A stretch of DNA of 64,000 nucleotides from Bacillota bacterium (lineage in GTDB: Bacteria; Bacillota; Bacilli; Paenibacillales; NBRC-103111). Below, piece after piece: positions 32,839 to 42,255 of the stretch; the stretch's first letter is position 1; each line of letters begins with the position of its first letter. The translations under genes and the position numbers were made by a program. The notes under the pieces were generated by a model that had not been told where the DNA came from, did not search any database, and was given only the letters and a program-made list of their open reading frames with translations. The stretch is taken from positions 1 through 64,000 of the forward strand of contig JAEWGW010000002.1 in NCBI GenBank assembly GCA_023388055.1, in the 5' to 3' direction.

Positions 32839-33675
32839 TTACACCGACAGCTTGCCGGTGTACACCTCTTGGGCCGGACCGGTCATATACACGTGATTAT
32901 CTGCTTCATTCCATTCGATCAGAAGCTCTCCTCCCTTCAAGGAGACCACAGCTGTCCTGTCGGTCAGTCCGTTCAGTACGGAGGAAACCAAGGTAGCGCA
33001 AGCACCCGTACCGCAAGCCAAAGTGGGACCGGCCCCTCTTTCCCAGACCCGCATATCCGCGTAATCCCGGGTTTTGACAGTGGCGAATTCCACGTTGACC
33101 TTCCGCGGGAACATGGGATGTTTCTCCAGCTTGGGCCCCCAGGTATGCAGATCAAAGTTGACGGCATCGTCCACATAAATTACGCAGTGCGGGTTGCCCA
33201 TGGACACCGCTGTAAAGCGGAACTCCCGGCCATCCACCGCAATGGGATAGTCCACCACCTGGTCCTCATCCACTGTAGTAGGAACCTGCAGGCCCTTCAA
33301 AATCGGTGCCCCCATATCCACCTTCACCTTCACGGCTTTGCCGTTTTCCACCGACAGCTCCACCTTTTGGGCGCCGGCTCCAATGGTTTCAATGGTAACC
33401 TGCGATTTGTCCGTCAAGCCGCGGTCATACACATATTTAGCCACACACCGGATGGCATTGCCGCATTGCTCGGCCTCCGAGCCATCCGAATTCATAATGC
33501 GCATCATGAAGTCCGCCTTATTCGACGGAAGGATATAAACCAGACCATCGGCTCCGATGCCGAAAAACCGGTCGCACAGCTTAACGGCCAGCTCACCTGC
33601 GTTGGCAGGCAGCGCGGTTTCACCCTCCACCAGGATAAAATCATTGCCCAAACCATGCATTTTGGTAAATTCCAT
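32839..33675 (-). CDS. dapF: diaminopimelate epimerase
   Basis: 278 residues from an ATG with AAGGAG about 11 nt upstream; a longer frame to 33729 lacks a site. Starts EFTKMHGLGNDFILVE. Both catalytic cysteines are present in family context: SEAEQCGNAIRCVAKY (first) and GPTLACGTGACATLV (second); MGNPHCVIYVDD is the conserved centre. Converts LL- to meso-diaminopimelate for lysine and peptidoglycan. Separated from yitJ by repeats, so probably its own unit. Confidence 0.96.
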   Translation of the reverse strand: MEFTKMHGLGNDFILVEGETALPANAGELAVKLCDRFFGIGADGLVYILPSNKADFMMRIMNSDGSEAEQCGNAIRCVAKYVYDRGLTDKSQVTIETIGAGAQKVELSVENGKAVKVKVDMGAPILKGLQVPTTVDEDQVVDYPIAVDGREFRFTAVSMGNPHCVIYVDDAVNFDLHTWGPKLEKHPMFPRKVNVEFATVKTRDYADMRVWERGAGPTLACGTGACATLVSSVLNGLTDRTAVVSLKGGELLIEWNEADNHVYMTGPAQEVYTGKLSV

Positions 33676-33936
33676 CTTTCTATCCGCTCCTTCTATTGAA
33701 TAATCCGCTGCCCGATCGGCATGTATCAAAAGCTTACGCGAGAACGCCAGCGGCGGCCATGTACTTTCAGTATGTTTTGTTTCACTGGAAGCCGCATGAA
33801 GCTTTGCAGGCTGCCGAAGAGCTTATTGGGAACAATCATAGCGTATTCCCGGCCAAAAGAATAGGACTAATCTCTATGTAAAAAACGGTCTCTTCAATAA
33901 AAAAGAGCCGCTTTCCAGTTTATTGAAATGAAATAA
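33676..33936. other. divergent intergenic region with a minus-strand terminator
   Basis: Between dapF and the kinase operon. A hairpin at 33884-33912 reads on the minus strand as GCGGCTCTT ... AAGAGACCG followed by TTTTTT, an intrinsic terminator that would stop a minus-strand transcript before dapF. No minus-strand gene lies upstream to need it. A plus-strand frame (33756-33881, beginning MYFQYVLFHWKPHEAL) ends just before it. I do not recognise that frame, and it has no good ribosome site. Confidence 0.4.
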
Positions 33937-33969
33937 CTATCAATATTTGTTATACTTAAAAATTGATAG
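33937..33969. promoter_or_regulatory. promoter/operator of the kinase-CheR operon
   Basis: Perfect 8-bp inverted repeat CTATCAAT ... ATTGATAG (33937-33944 and 33962-33969) with a 17-nt spacer that contains TATACT (33951-33956). The -10-like box inside a palindrome suggests a repressor or autoregulatory site. The -35 is weak. Confidence 0.45.
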
Positions 33970-34000
33970 CAAGAATAATAACGAAATCGGAGAATTCAAA

Positions 34001-36598
34001 ATGACCTTTCGCAACCGACTGATTGCCGGCTTTTCTGCCGTCCTTCTTCTGATTACGATATTCAGCGCGCTTGTATACTACCTGGGCAATACCTTGGATG
34101 CCCAACTGGACAATATCGTAAATGACCGTTACACCAAGGTCAGACTTGGGGAGAAGATCCTCGCTAACGCCAGTCAGATCCAGAACCAGATTAATCTGAC
34201 CACGCTTAATCCCGGCATGAAAACCATCGACCAGCGTGAGCTCCTGCTCCTTTCATCACAAGTTCATGAGGATTTTACACATCTGGACGATTTAACCCGG
34301 TTGACCGAAGGAAAATCATTTTTGAAAAAAGCCCGGGAAAGCTTTAGCGTTTATGAGGAGGAATTCCAAAAGGTCTCTTCTCAGGTCAACGAAAGCACCG
34401 GTATGAATGACACTTCCCGGCTTATGAGCGTGTACAATCTCGAGGTAGTCCGCAAAGCCTTCGCTGATGATATGGGCCAATACATTGCCTTCCAGGAAGA
34501 TGTGATGATGACCGCCTCCAATGATTCCAAAGCCTCCATCGAGCGCTCCAAGCTGATTATTGTAGGCTTCTGGCTGCTGCTGGTCTTTTTGGCTCTGCTC
34601 ATCGGCTCCAATGTCATGCGTGGGGCACTGCGCAGCATTAACCGGATCAGCAGTGTAATGGATGATTTCGAAGCCGGGCATGAAGGGGCGCTGCCGCGGA
34701 TAACCATCGAGGAAAAGGATGAAATCAGCGATATTGCCATTGCCTACAACAGAATGGCCGACGCCCTGGAGGAACGGGAAAACCGCGAGAAGCTGTACCA
34801 GCAGGAGCTGGAGACCGAGAATTGGATCAAAACCAATTTGGCGGAAGTGGCTTCGATATACCAGGATAACCGCGATATAACTACATTAAGCGAGAAACTG
34901 CTGTCCAAAATTGTGCCGCTGGTCGGAGCCTCCTGTGCCAGCCTGTATGTGATGGATCACATCAGCGAACCCCCGGTGTATGTCCGGTCAGGGACATATG
35001 CCTGGGACCTCCGCTCGGATGCCCAGAGCAGCTTTGTCCGCGGCGAAGGCCTGGTGGGCCAATGCGCCAAGGAGGCCAAGCTTCTAAGCCTCCGGGTGCC
35101 GGAGAACTACATCCGCGTCTTTTCCGGTGCGGGCTCGGCGCAGCCTGACTCCCTGCTGCTCCTGCCCATCTGCCACAATACAGAAGTGATCGCTGTCCTT
35201 GAGTTGGCCTCCTTCCAGTCCATTGAAGGCGGCAGGATGACCCTTTTATCAGAAATTACCAACCACTCCCTGGGCACCTCCATCCGCAATCTGCAATACC
35301 AGAAGCATGTGGAACAGCTATTTTCCGACTCGCAGACCTACAACGAAGAGCTTCAGGTGCAATCCGAGGAGCTGCTGCAGCAGCAGGAAGCACTCCGCAG
35401 CCTGAATGAACGTTTGGAGGAGCAAGTCAAGATTTCCGAGATGAATTCCCGTTACAAATCCGAGTTTTTGGCGAACATGTCCCACGAGCTCCGCACCCCC
35501 CTCAACAGTATTCTGGTGCTGGCCCAAATTCTGCGCGAGAACAAGGACGGCAACATGAGCCCGAAGCAGCGTGAATACGCCGATACTATGGTGATGTCCG
35601 GCAATCAGCTGTTGAACCTGATCAATGACATTCTGGATCTGTCCAAGATTGAGGCGGGCCAAATGACTCTCCTGGAGGAAAGCTTCCCGCTTCAGGAGCC
35701 GATTCAAGAGCTGAACCATCAATTCCTGCCCATGATGGACCGGAAGGGGCTTACCTTCAACCTCTTGATGGCAGAGGATTTGAAGGCGATGAGTGTGAGT
35801 CTGGATAAACAGCGGCTCCTCCAAATTCTGCGAAACCTGTTGTCCAATGCCCTCAAGTTCACCGAATCCGGCTCCGTCACCCTGCGGGTGTACGTCCATG
35901 AGGAGGATCCCTTCACCCTGGGCTTTGAGGTAACAGATACGGGGATCGGCATCTCCCAGGAGCATCAGCTGGGCATCTTCGAGGCATTCCGCCAGGTGGA
36001 GTCCAATACCAGCCGCAAGTTCGGCGGAACGGGATTGGGCTTGGCTATTTCGCAGGAGCTGGCATCCCTCATGGGCGGCTCCATCACAGTAAGAAGCTCG
36101 CTGCATGCCGGCAGCACCTTCCTTTTGACTATACCCGTCGAAGGCACCTATTGCACCAGACTGCAGGAAAGCGCCGCAGCTTTGGAGCCAGCGCCTCTGC
36201 ATGTGCATATGCAGGAGCAGACCTTCTCCATCCTTCTGGTGGACGATGATATGCGCAACATCTATTCTCTCTCTGCGGTTCTGGAGGAATACAATTACCG
36301 GGTTATCTGTGCGGCCAACGGCGAAGAAGCCCTGTCCATGCTGGAGGCCCAGGAGGTTGATTTGGTGCTGATGGATATTATGATGCCCGATATGGACGGT
36401 TATGAAGCCATGCGTGTTATCCGCCAATCTCCCGTGTTCGGCAAGATCCCGATTATTGCCCTGACAGCCAAGGCGATGAAGGAAGACCGCGATTTATGCA
36501 TTGAGGCTGGAGCCGATGATTACATCAGCAAACCTGTGAGACTGGACAAGCTGCTATCGATCATCCAGGTTTGGCTGCCCGGAAGGAATTCGTCATGA
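34001..36598 (+). CDS. hybrid sensor histidine kinase with receiver domain
   Basis: 865 residues from an ATG with GGAG 8 nt upstream. Order: TM1 (about 10-30), an extracellular four-helix-type sensor (about 31-185), TM2 (LIIVGFWLLLVFLALLIGS), HAMP, a GAF domain (about 285-430), a coiled coil, HisKA with FLANMSHELRTPLNSIL, HATPase with LLSNALKFT, DTGIGISQEH and GGTGLGLAIS, then a C-terminal REC domain (LVDDDMRNIYS, phospho-acceptor in LMDIMMPDMDG, lysine in LTAKAMK). The stop overlaps the CheR ATG. Probably feeds a phosphorelay through its own receiver. Confidence 0.92.
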   Translation: MTFRNRLIAGFSAVLLLITIFSALVYYLGNTLDAQLDNIVNDRYTKVRLGEKILANASQIQNQINLTTLNPGMKTIDQRELLLLSSQVHEDFTHLDDLTRLTEGKSFLKKARESFSVYEEEFQKVSSQVNESTGMNDTSRLMSVYNLEVVRKAFADDMGQYIAFQEDVMMTASNDSKASIERSKLIIVGFWLLLVFLALLIGSNVMRGALRSINRISSVMDDFEAGHEGALPRITIEEKDEISDIAIAYNRMADALEERENREKLYQQELETENWIKTNLAEVASIYQDNRDITTLSEKLLSKIVPLVGASCASLYVMDHISEPPVYVRSGTYAWDLRSDAQSSFVRGEGLVGQCAKEAKLLSLRVPENYIRVFSGAGSAQPDSLLLLPICHNTEVIAVLELASFQSIEGGRMTLLSEITNHSLGTSIRNLQYQKHVEQLFSDSQTYNEELQVQSEELLQQQEALRSLNERLEEQVKISEMNSRYKSEFLANMSHELRTPLNSILVLAQILRENKDGNMSPKQREYADTMVMSGNQLLNLINDILDLSKIEAGQMTLLEESFPLQEPIQELNHQFLPMMDRKGLTFNLLMAEDLKAMSVSLDKQRLLQILRNLLSNALKFTESGSVTLRVYVHEEDPFTLGFEVTDTGIGISQEHQLGIFEAFRQVESNTSRKFGGTGLGLAISQELASLMGGSITVRSSLHAGSTFLLTIPVEGTYCTRLQESAAALEPAPLHVHMQEQTFSILLVDDDMRNIYSLSAVLEEYNYRVICAANGEEALSMLEAQEVDLVLMDIMMPDMDGYEAMRVIRQSPVFGKIPIIALTAKAMKEDRDLCIEAGADDYISKPVRLDKLLSIIQVWLPGRNSS

Positions 36599-37446
36599 CC
36601 GATCTTTTGAACCCAACGGCCAACGCCGCCGAGCAAATTGAAGCCAGGCTGCTTCTGGAGGGCATCTATCAGATGTACGGCTATGATTTCCGCCAATATT
36701 CCGAATCGTCGGTGACTCGGCGTATTCTGTACCGGATGAAGGCGGAGGGGCTGCCAAGCATTTCCCAATTGCAGGAGAGAATTCTCCGGGAGCCGGCCCT
36801 CTGGAAAAAGCTGTTCAACGACATCTGCATCCCCGTTACCGAAATGTTCCGGGATCCTCCCTTCTTCCAGGTGCTCAGACAGCAGCTGCTGCCTGAGCTG
36901 CGCAAGCTGGACCGGATCCAGATTTGGCATGCGGGCTGCTCCACCGGCGAAGAGGTGTACTCCCTGGCCATCCTTCTGAAGGAGGAAAACTTGTATGACA
37001 AATGCAGTATATTTGCCACGGATCTGAACGACGACTGGCTGTCCCAGGCGAAGGAGGGCAGGTATCCCATTGACCGGATGCAGAACTATACCCGCAACTA
37101 TATTTTGTCAGGCGGATATCTTCCCTTCTCCAATTATTACACGGTTTCGGAGCATCATGCGGTGATCGAGCCGGAGCTGCGGAACAATATCACCTTCGCC
37201 AAGCATAATTTGGCCACGGACAAATCCTTTAATGAATTCCATCTCATCATTTGCCGCAATGTAATGATTTATTTTCAGCGTTCGCTGCAGCAGGATGTAT
37301 TGAGACTGTTTATGAAAAGCCTGTCCGCGGGGGGGTTTTTGGCTTTGGGAAGCAAGGAGGCTCTCACGCTGTTTAAGGAAAATGAACGCCTGGAATGGGA
37401 GCCGTTTATGCTGCAGCACAGAATCTACCGCTACCAAAATCAATAG
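36595..37446 (+). CDS. CheR-type protein-glutamate methyltransferase
   Basis: 283 residues; ATG overlaps the kinase stop (ATGA) and has GGAAGGA upstream. CheR N-terminal helices (QMYGYDFRQYSESSVTRRI) and SAM-binding WHAGCSTGEEVYSLAI, then FATDLNDDWLSQAKEG and HLIICRNVMIYF are standard. CheR normally methylates chemoreceptor glutamates, but no chemoreceptor, cheB or cheA is present nearby. Between two histidine kinases it more likely modifies a kinase sensor or coiled coil (inference). Confidence 0.92.
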   Translation: MTDLLNPTANAAEQIEARLLLEGIYQMYGYDFRQYSESSVTRRILYRMKAEGLPSISQLQERILREPALWKKLFNDICIPVTEMFRDPPFFQVLRQQLLPELRKLDRIQIWHAGCSTGEEVYSLAILLKEENLYDKCSIFATDLNDDWLSQAKEGRYPIDRMQNYTRNYILSGGYLPFSNYYTVSEHHAVIEPELRNNITFAKHNLATDKSFNEFHLIICRNVMIYFQRSLQQDVLRLFMKSLSAGGFLALGSKEALTLFKENERLEWEPFMLQHRIYRYQNQ

Positions 37447-37467
37447 AACGGGGTGAGAATAAGCGCT

Positions 37468-39084
37468 ATGCATCAAGCAGCGGACATTTCCGGTGAAGCA
37501 GTAGAAATCATCATTGTTGACGACAGGAAGGAAAATTTGTTCGCAATGGAAGCAGTATTGGCTGATCCCGCCTACAAGCTGACCTGCCTGAATTCGGGAG
37601 AAGCACTGCTGGATTATATGCTGAATGCGGATGTAAGCCAGGTGGCCGTGATCCTGCTGGATATCCAAATGCCGGGTATGGACGGACTGGAGGCCGCCCG
37701 GTTCGTCAAAAGCCGCAAATCCTTCCGCAACATCCCCATTCTGTTCGTCACCGCCCACAGCCAGTCCGAATCGGGCATCACCAACAGCTATTCCACCGGA
37801 GCCATCGATTATATACAAAAACCCTTCAATCCGGATATTCTCCGTTACAAAATCCGGGCCTTGGTGAGGGTCCACCACTACCAGCAAGAGCTGGAACGGG
37901 CCAACCGCCGGCTGCGGCAGAAAACACTGGAGCTGGAGAGAAACAATATGATGCTGGCGGCAGCAGAGGACAAGCTGAACCGGGCAAACCAGGAGCTGGA
38001 GCAGACGGTGGAGAAACGGACCGCCTCACTGGTCCGGGCTTATCAGGAAATCCGCGAATCCCATCTGCTGTTCCATACTGTTTTCTCCACCAGCCCGTGT
38101 ATGCTGGCCATCCGCTCCGTGGAGGACACCTTCCTGGATGTGAACGACACTTGGCGGGAGCTGTCCGGCTATTCGCTGGAGGAAATGAACGAGATGTCCG
38201 GGCCTTATCTTGACTTAAAGGTGTTGGAGCAGGAGACGACCTTCAATGGAGGGGCGAATGCTCCCTTTCACCGAAACGCCAAAATCCAGTTTCAGACCAA
38301 AGCCGGCACCGTCCGGTTTGGCTTGCTTTCCGAGCAGCCCTTGATGCTGGAGGGGGTGCCCAAGCTCCTGATTGTCATTCTGGACATCACGGAGAAGGAG
38401 CATTGGGAAAGCCAGTCCGCCCGGCTGGAGCGGCTGCACCTGATCGGCGAAATGGCAGCAGCCATTGCCCATGAGGTCCGTAATCCCATGACCACGGTCA
38501 GCGGCTTCCTGCAATTATACAAACGACAGCGGAAAGAGCTGTCGGAGGAGTCGGTGAACATGATGCTGGAGGAAATCAACCGGGCCAACGGCATTATCAC
38601 CGAGTTCCTCACCCTGGCCAAAAACAAATCCTCCGATTTGCAGCCGCGCAGCCTGAATGCCATTGTCCAGTCCATTTTCCCGCTGATCCAGGCAGAAGCC
38701 GTAATGAACAGCAAGCAGGCGGAAGCCGAGCTTACGCCCACCCCCGATCTTCGGCTGGACGAAAAGGAAATCCGCCAGATAATCCTGAATATGGCCTTAA
38801 ACGGCCTGGACAGCATGGAGGCAGGAGGCACATTACGGATTGAAACCTTCATGGAAGGCGATTATGTTTGCCTCAGCGTCGCCGACGAAGGCTGCGGAAT
38901 GTCGGAGGAGGTGGTTCAGAAGCTGGGCACTCCCTTCTATACCACCAAGGACAGCGGTACCGGATTGGGACTTGCCGTTTGCTACAGCATAGCCGCCAGA
39001 CATAATGCCTCCATCCGGGTGGAAACCGGCAGCCAAGGCAGCAAATTCATCATCTCCTTTATTCCTGCACAGCAGCCGGAATAA
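37468..39084 (+). CDS. REC-PAS histidine kinase
   Basis: 538 residues from an ATG with GGGGTGAG upstream, 21 nt after the CheR stop. N-terminal receiver (about 10-130: IIIVDDRKENLF, VILLDIQMPGMDG, lysine in YIQKPFNPD). A long coiled coil (about 135-205), a PAS domain (about 210-320, HLLFHTVFSTSPCMLAI) and a soluble kinase core with IAHEVRNPMTTVSGF (H-box), a degenerate N-box LNMALNGLDSME, DEGCGMSEE and GTGLGLAVC follow. No membrane segment. Likely takes phosphate from the first kinase; the output partner is not in the window. Confidence 0.92.
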   Translation: MHQAADISGEAVEIIIVDDRKENLFAMEAVLADPAYKLTCLNSGEALLDYMLNADVSQVAVILLDIQMPGMDGLEAARFVKSRKSFRNIPILFVTAHSQSESGITNSYSTGAIDYIQKPFNPDILRYKIRALVRVHHYQQELERANRRLRQKTLELERNNMMLAAAEDKLNRANQELEQTVEKRTASLVRAYQEIRESHLLFHTVFSTSPCMLAIRSVEDTFLDVNDTWRELSGYSLEEMNEMSGPYLDLKVLEQETTFNGGANAPFHRNAKIQFQTKAGTVRFGLLSEQPLMLEGVPKLLIVILDITEKEHWESQSARLERLHLIGEMAAAIAHEVRNPMTTVSGFLQLYKRQRKELSEESVNMMLEEINRANGIITEFLTLAKNKSSDLQPRSLNAIVQSIFPLIQAEAVMNSKQAEAELTPTPDLRLDEKEIRQIILNMALNGLDSMEAGGTLRIETFMEGDYVCLSVADEGCGMSEEVVQKLGTPFYTTKDSGTGLGLAVCYSIAARHNASIRVETGSQGSKFIISFIPAQQPE

Positions 39085-39164
39085 ACAAGCAGCCCGCTCC
39101 GTCCTATCCGGCTTTCTTAGCCCGGACAGGAACTGAAACAAGCTGCCTGCATAAGACACTATAC

Positions 39165-41960
39165 TTACGCCGCTTTTTTGCCGGAGACGGCTCCGCTTTG
39201 CACAAGGGGCGGACGTTTTTTCTTCGTGCCGCTGACCACACTGCCGATTCCGAAGAAAAAGGTGGGAATGCCTGCGGCGACCAAAGCCAAAATCCATTCC
39301 TTCAATCCCAGATCCACGGTTTTGAAAATGGGCTGAAGCGGATCGATATACATAACAGCCAGCATGAGACCAAGAGAAGAGAGCACCGCGAGCACCAGCG
39401 TTTTATTCTGGAAGAGGTTCCGGTGGAAAATGGAACGGGAGCTGCGGCAATCAAACACATGGATCAGTTGGGCCGCCACCAAGGTGGCGAAGGCAACGGT
39501 CTGGGCTTTCATCAAGGTGTCCGCATCCCCGTCAGGGCCGGTTTGCAGGGTGATCCAGAAGGCGCCTAAGGTACACACGCCGATGAGGATGCCGCGGCTG
39601 ATAATTTTCCAGCCCAACCGGCGGGAGAAGATGTTCTCCTTGGCTGCTCTCGGCTTATGCTGCATCAAATCCTTTTCCGCCTGGTCCACACCCAGGGCCA
39701 TGGCCGGCAACCCGTCCGTCACCAGATTGACCCACAGGATCTGGATCGGCACCAGTGGCAGCGGCAGCCCCAACATCATGGCCAGGAACATGGTCAGAAT
39801 TTCCCCGACATTGGATGCAAGGAGATAACGGATGAACTTCCGGATGTTCTCGTAAATCCCCCGGCCTTCCTCAATTGCCGCTACAATCGTGGCAAAATTA
39901 TCGTCGCTTAGGATTAGCGCCGATGCTTCCTTGGATACATCCGTCCCGTTTATCCCCATGGAGATCCCGATATCCGCAGCCTTGATGGCAGGCGCATCGT
40001 TAACTCCGTCCCCGGTCATGGCCACCACATGCCCCTTCTTCTGCAGCGCTTTGACAATCCGCAGCTTATGCTCCGGGGAAACACGGGCGTAAACATAAAT
40101 GTCCTCCACCCGCTTCTCCAGCTGCTCATCGCTCATGGCGGCCAGCTGTGTTCCATTCAACACCAGCCCACTCTGGGGCAGCATCCCCAATTGCCGGGCA
40201 ATGGCCTCAGCTGTCGTCTGATGGTCGCCTGTAATCATAACCGTTCTAATACCGGCCTTTCGGCAGGTGGAAATAGCCTCTCTTACCTCACGTCGGGGGG
40301 GATCGATCATCCCGCTTAAGCCCGCAAACACCAGGTTTTGCTCCGCCGCATCGCTGTCCTCACAGCGTTCGGAGGGTTTTATTTCCTTGTAGGCAAACCC
40401 CAGCACCCGCAGAGCCGACTTGGCCATTCCCTCGTTGGCCGCCATCACCTTCTGGCGCAGCGTTCCTGTGAACGGGATCACCTTATCCTCCCAGAGAATA
40501 TAGGAGCACTTGTCCAACAGCATATCCGGTGCGCCCTTGGCAAACACCAGTCTGCCCCCCTGATGCTCCAGAATAACCGACATGCGCTTGCGTTCGGAAT
40601 CAAAGGGGAATTCCTTCACCCGGCGGTACAAGCCGTCCAGAGAAGCGGGAGACAGCCCAGCCTTGGAGGCCAGCACCACCAGTGCTCCTTCTGTTGGATC
40701 ACCGGCAATACGCCACTCCCCCTCCTCCTCGCTGCTTTTGTCCTTTTTGCCTTTGGACGGGGCTGCCGCTTCCTGAATCAGTCTGGCGTTATTGCACAAT
40801 GCAGCGGATTGCAGAAGCCGGCGTAGCATCTGGTCCTTGCGCACATCGGCGGGTTTGCCCTCCCAGCGGATTTCGCCACGGGGGGTATAGCCTTCACCGC
40901 TGACCTCCATCAGCTTGCCGCCCAGCCATAAATGGGTGACGGTCATTTTGTTCTGGGTGAGAGTGCCCGTTTTGTCGGAGCAAATGACGGAGGCGCAGCC
41001 CAGGGTTTCCACGGAGGGCAGCTTGCGGACGATGGCCTTGCGTTTGATCATCCGCTGTACGCCCAACGCCAAGGCGATGGTCACAATGGCGGGAAGGCCT
41101 TCGGGAATGGCCGCTACCGCCAGCGATACCCCTGCCAGGAACATGGCATAAGCCGGCTGTCCGTGCAGGATGCCTGCAATGACCACCAGGACAGTCAGCG
41201 CCAGCGCTACGATGATCAAAATTTTGCCCAGCTGCTCCAAGCGGTGCTGCAGGGGTGTTTCCATTTCCTCGGTGCTTTCGATAAGTCCGGCAATCTTGCC
41301 CATCTCCGTGTCCATGCCTGTCCGGATGACGGCAGCCGTAGCAGTTCCCATAGTAATCAAGGTGCCCATAAAGCCCAGATTGCGCTGGTCCCCCAGGGGG
41401 ACATCAGGATTGCCCAGCGCCTCTGTAGCCTTGCGGACAGGTACCGACTCCCCGGTAAGGGCGGATTCCTCCACATAGATGTTGTTGGCGGTCAGCCAAC
41501 GGATATCGGCGGGTACCCGGTCCCCTGCCTCCAGCAGGATAATATCCCCGGGAACCAGTTCCTTGGCGGGAACCTGCTCGATTGCACCGCCCCGCAGGAC
41601 TTTGGCGTGGGGTGCCGACAGCTCCTTCAGCGCCCGCAGGGACCGCTCCGCCCGGAATTCCTGGATAAAGCCCAGAATACCGTTCATAACAATGATCGCA
41701 ACAATAGTAATGGCATCCAAATACTCCCCGAGCATGCCCGAAATCAGCGTGGCGCCCATCAGGACCAGCACCATAAAATCCTTGAACTGATTCAGGAACA
41801 GCGTGACGGGCGAGACGGTTTTCCCCTCTGTCAGCTCATTCGGTCCTTTTTGCTCCAGACGGTTTGCAGCGTCGGCCACAGGCAATCCCTTTTCCGGATG
41901 GGTATCCAGCGACTGCAGCACCTCCTCTGCCGTCAACTGATGCCAGGTTTTTTCGCTCAT
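39165..41960 (-). CDS. yloB: SERCA-type calcium-transporting P-type ATPase
   Basis: 931 residues, ATG after AAGGAGGAG. P2-type ATPase order: cytoplasmic N-terminal cation domain, actuator motif LTGESVPV, M4 calcium-site VAAIPEGLPAIVTIALALG, phosphorylation motif ICSDKTGTLTQNK, KGAPD in the nucleotide domain, MITGDHQTTAEAIA, TGDGVNDAPAIK, and six C-terminal helices with LWVNLVTDGLPA. Similar to YloB, which loads calcium during sporulation in B. subtilis. Located next to rqcH as there, but separated from yicC by the yitJ-to-kinase insertion. Confidence 0.93.
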   Translation of the reverse strand: MSEKTWHQLTAEEVLQSLDTHPEKGLPVADAANRLEQKGPNELTEGKTVSPVTLFLNQFKDFMVLVLMGATLISGMLGEYLDAITIVAIIVMNGILGFIQEFRAERSLRALKELSAPHAKVLRGGAIEQVPAKELVPGDIILLEAGDRVPADIRWLTANNIYVEESALTGESVPVRKATEALGNPDVPLGDQRNLGFMGTLITMGTATAAVIRTGMDTEMGKIAGLIESTEEMETPLQHRLEQLGKILIIVALALTVLVVIAGILHGQPAYAMFLAGVSLAVAAIPEGLPAIVTIALALGVQRMIKRKAIVRKLPSVETLGCASVICSDKTGTLTQNKMTVTHLWLGGKLMEVSGEGYTPRGEIRWEGKPADVRKDQMLRRLLQSAALCNNARLIQEAAAPSKGKKDKSSEEEGEWRIAGDPTEGALVVLASKAGLSPASLDGLYRRVKEFPFDSERKRMSVILEHQGGRLVFAKGAPDMLLDKCSYILWEDKVIPFTGTLRQKVMAANEGMAKSALRVLGFAYKEIKPSERCEDSDAAEQNLVFAGLSGMIDPPRREVREAISTCRKAGIRTVMITGDHQTTAEAIARQLGMLPQSGLVLNGTQLAAMSDEQLEKRVEDIYVYARVSPEHKLRIVKALQKKGHVVAMTGDGVNDAPAIKAADIGISMGINGTDVSKEASALILSDDNFATIVAAIEEGRGIYENIRKFIRYLLASNVGEILTMFLAMMLGLPLPLVPIQILWVNLVTDGLPAMALGVDQAEKDLMQHKPRAAKENIFSRRLGWKIISRGILIGVCTLGAFWITLQTGPDGDADTLMKAQTVAFATLVAAQLIHVFDCRSSRSIFHRNLFQNKTLVLAVLSSLGLMLAVMYIDPLQPIFKTVDLGLKEWILALVAAGIPTFFFGIGSVVSGTKKKRPPLVQSGAVSGKKAA

Positions 41961-42188
41961 GGTTGTAACTCCTCCTTAGGTCCAATCTACGGACATCCCC
42001 CGTTTGTCCCGTTATAGCCTAAATTTATTCAGACAAGCTGCGGATTAGCACAGTAAAAAAAAGACAAGCGCCTGTTTCCTTCGGCCACAGTCTCTATTCC
42101 CCCGCAAACTTGCCCTTGGAGAGCCCAACGCGGAGCCTCTTCGCTGTCCCCCACCCGAAAAATCAGCTATAATCGTCTATGTCGCTTA

Positions 42189-42217
42189 CTTTATTCCCCC
42201 GAATATGGCAATATAAT
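42189..42217 (+). promoter_or_regulatory. possible rqcH promoter
   Basis: CTTTAT (42189-42194), 17 nt, perfect TATAAT (42212-42217). A second TATAAT lies near 42172. The remaining divergent spacer 41961-42188 shows no other feature. Confidence 0.4.
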
Positions 42218-42255
42218 AACGTTGCCTTTAATGTTTTCAGACAGGAGTTGTCAAA

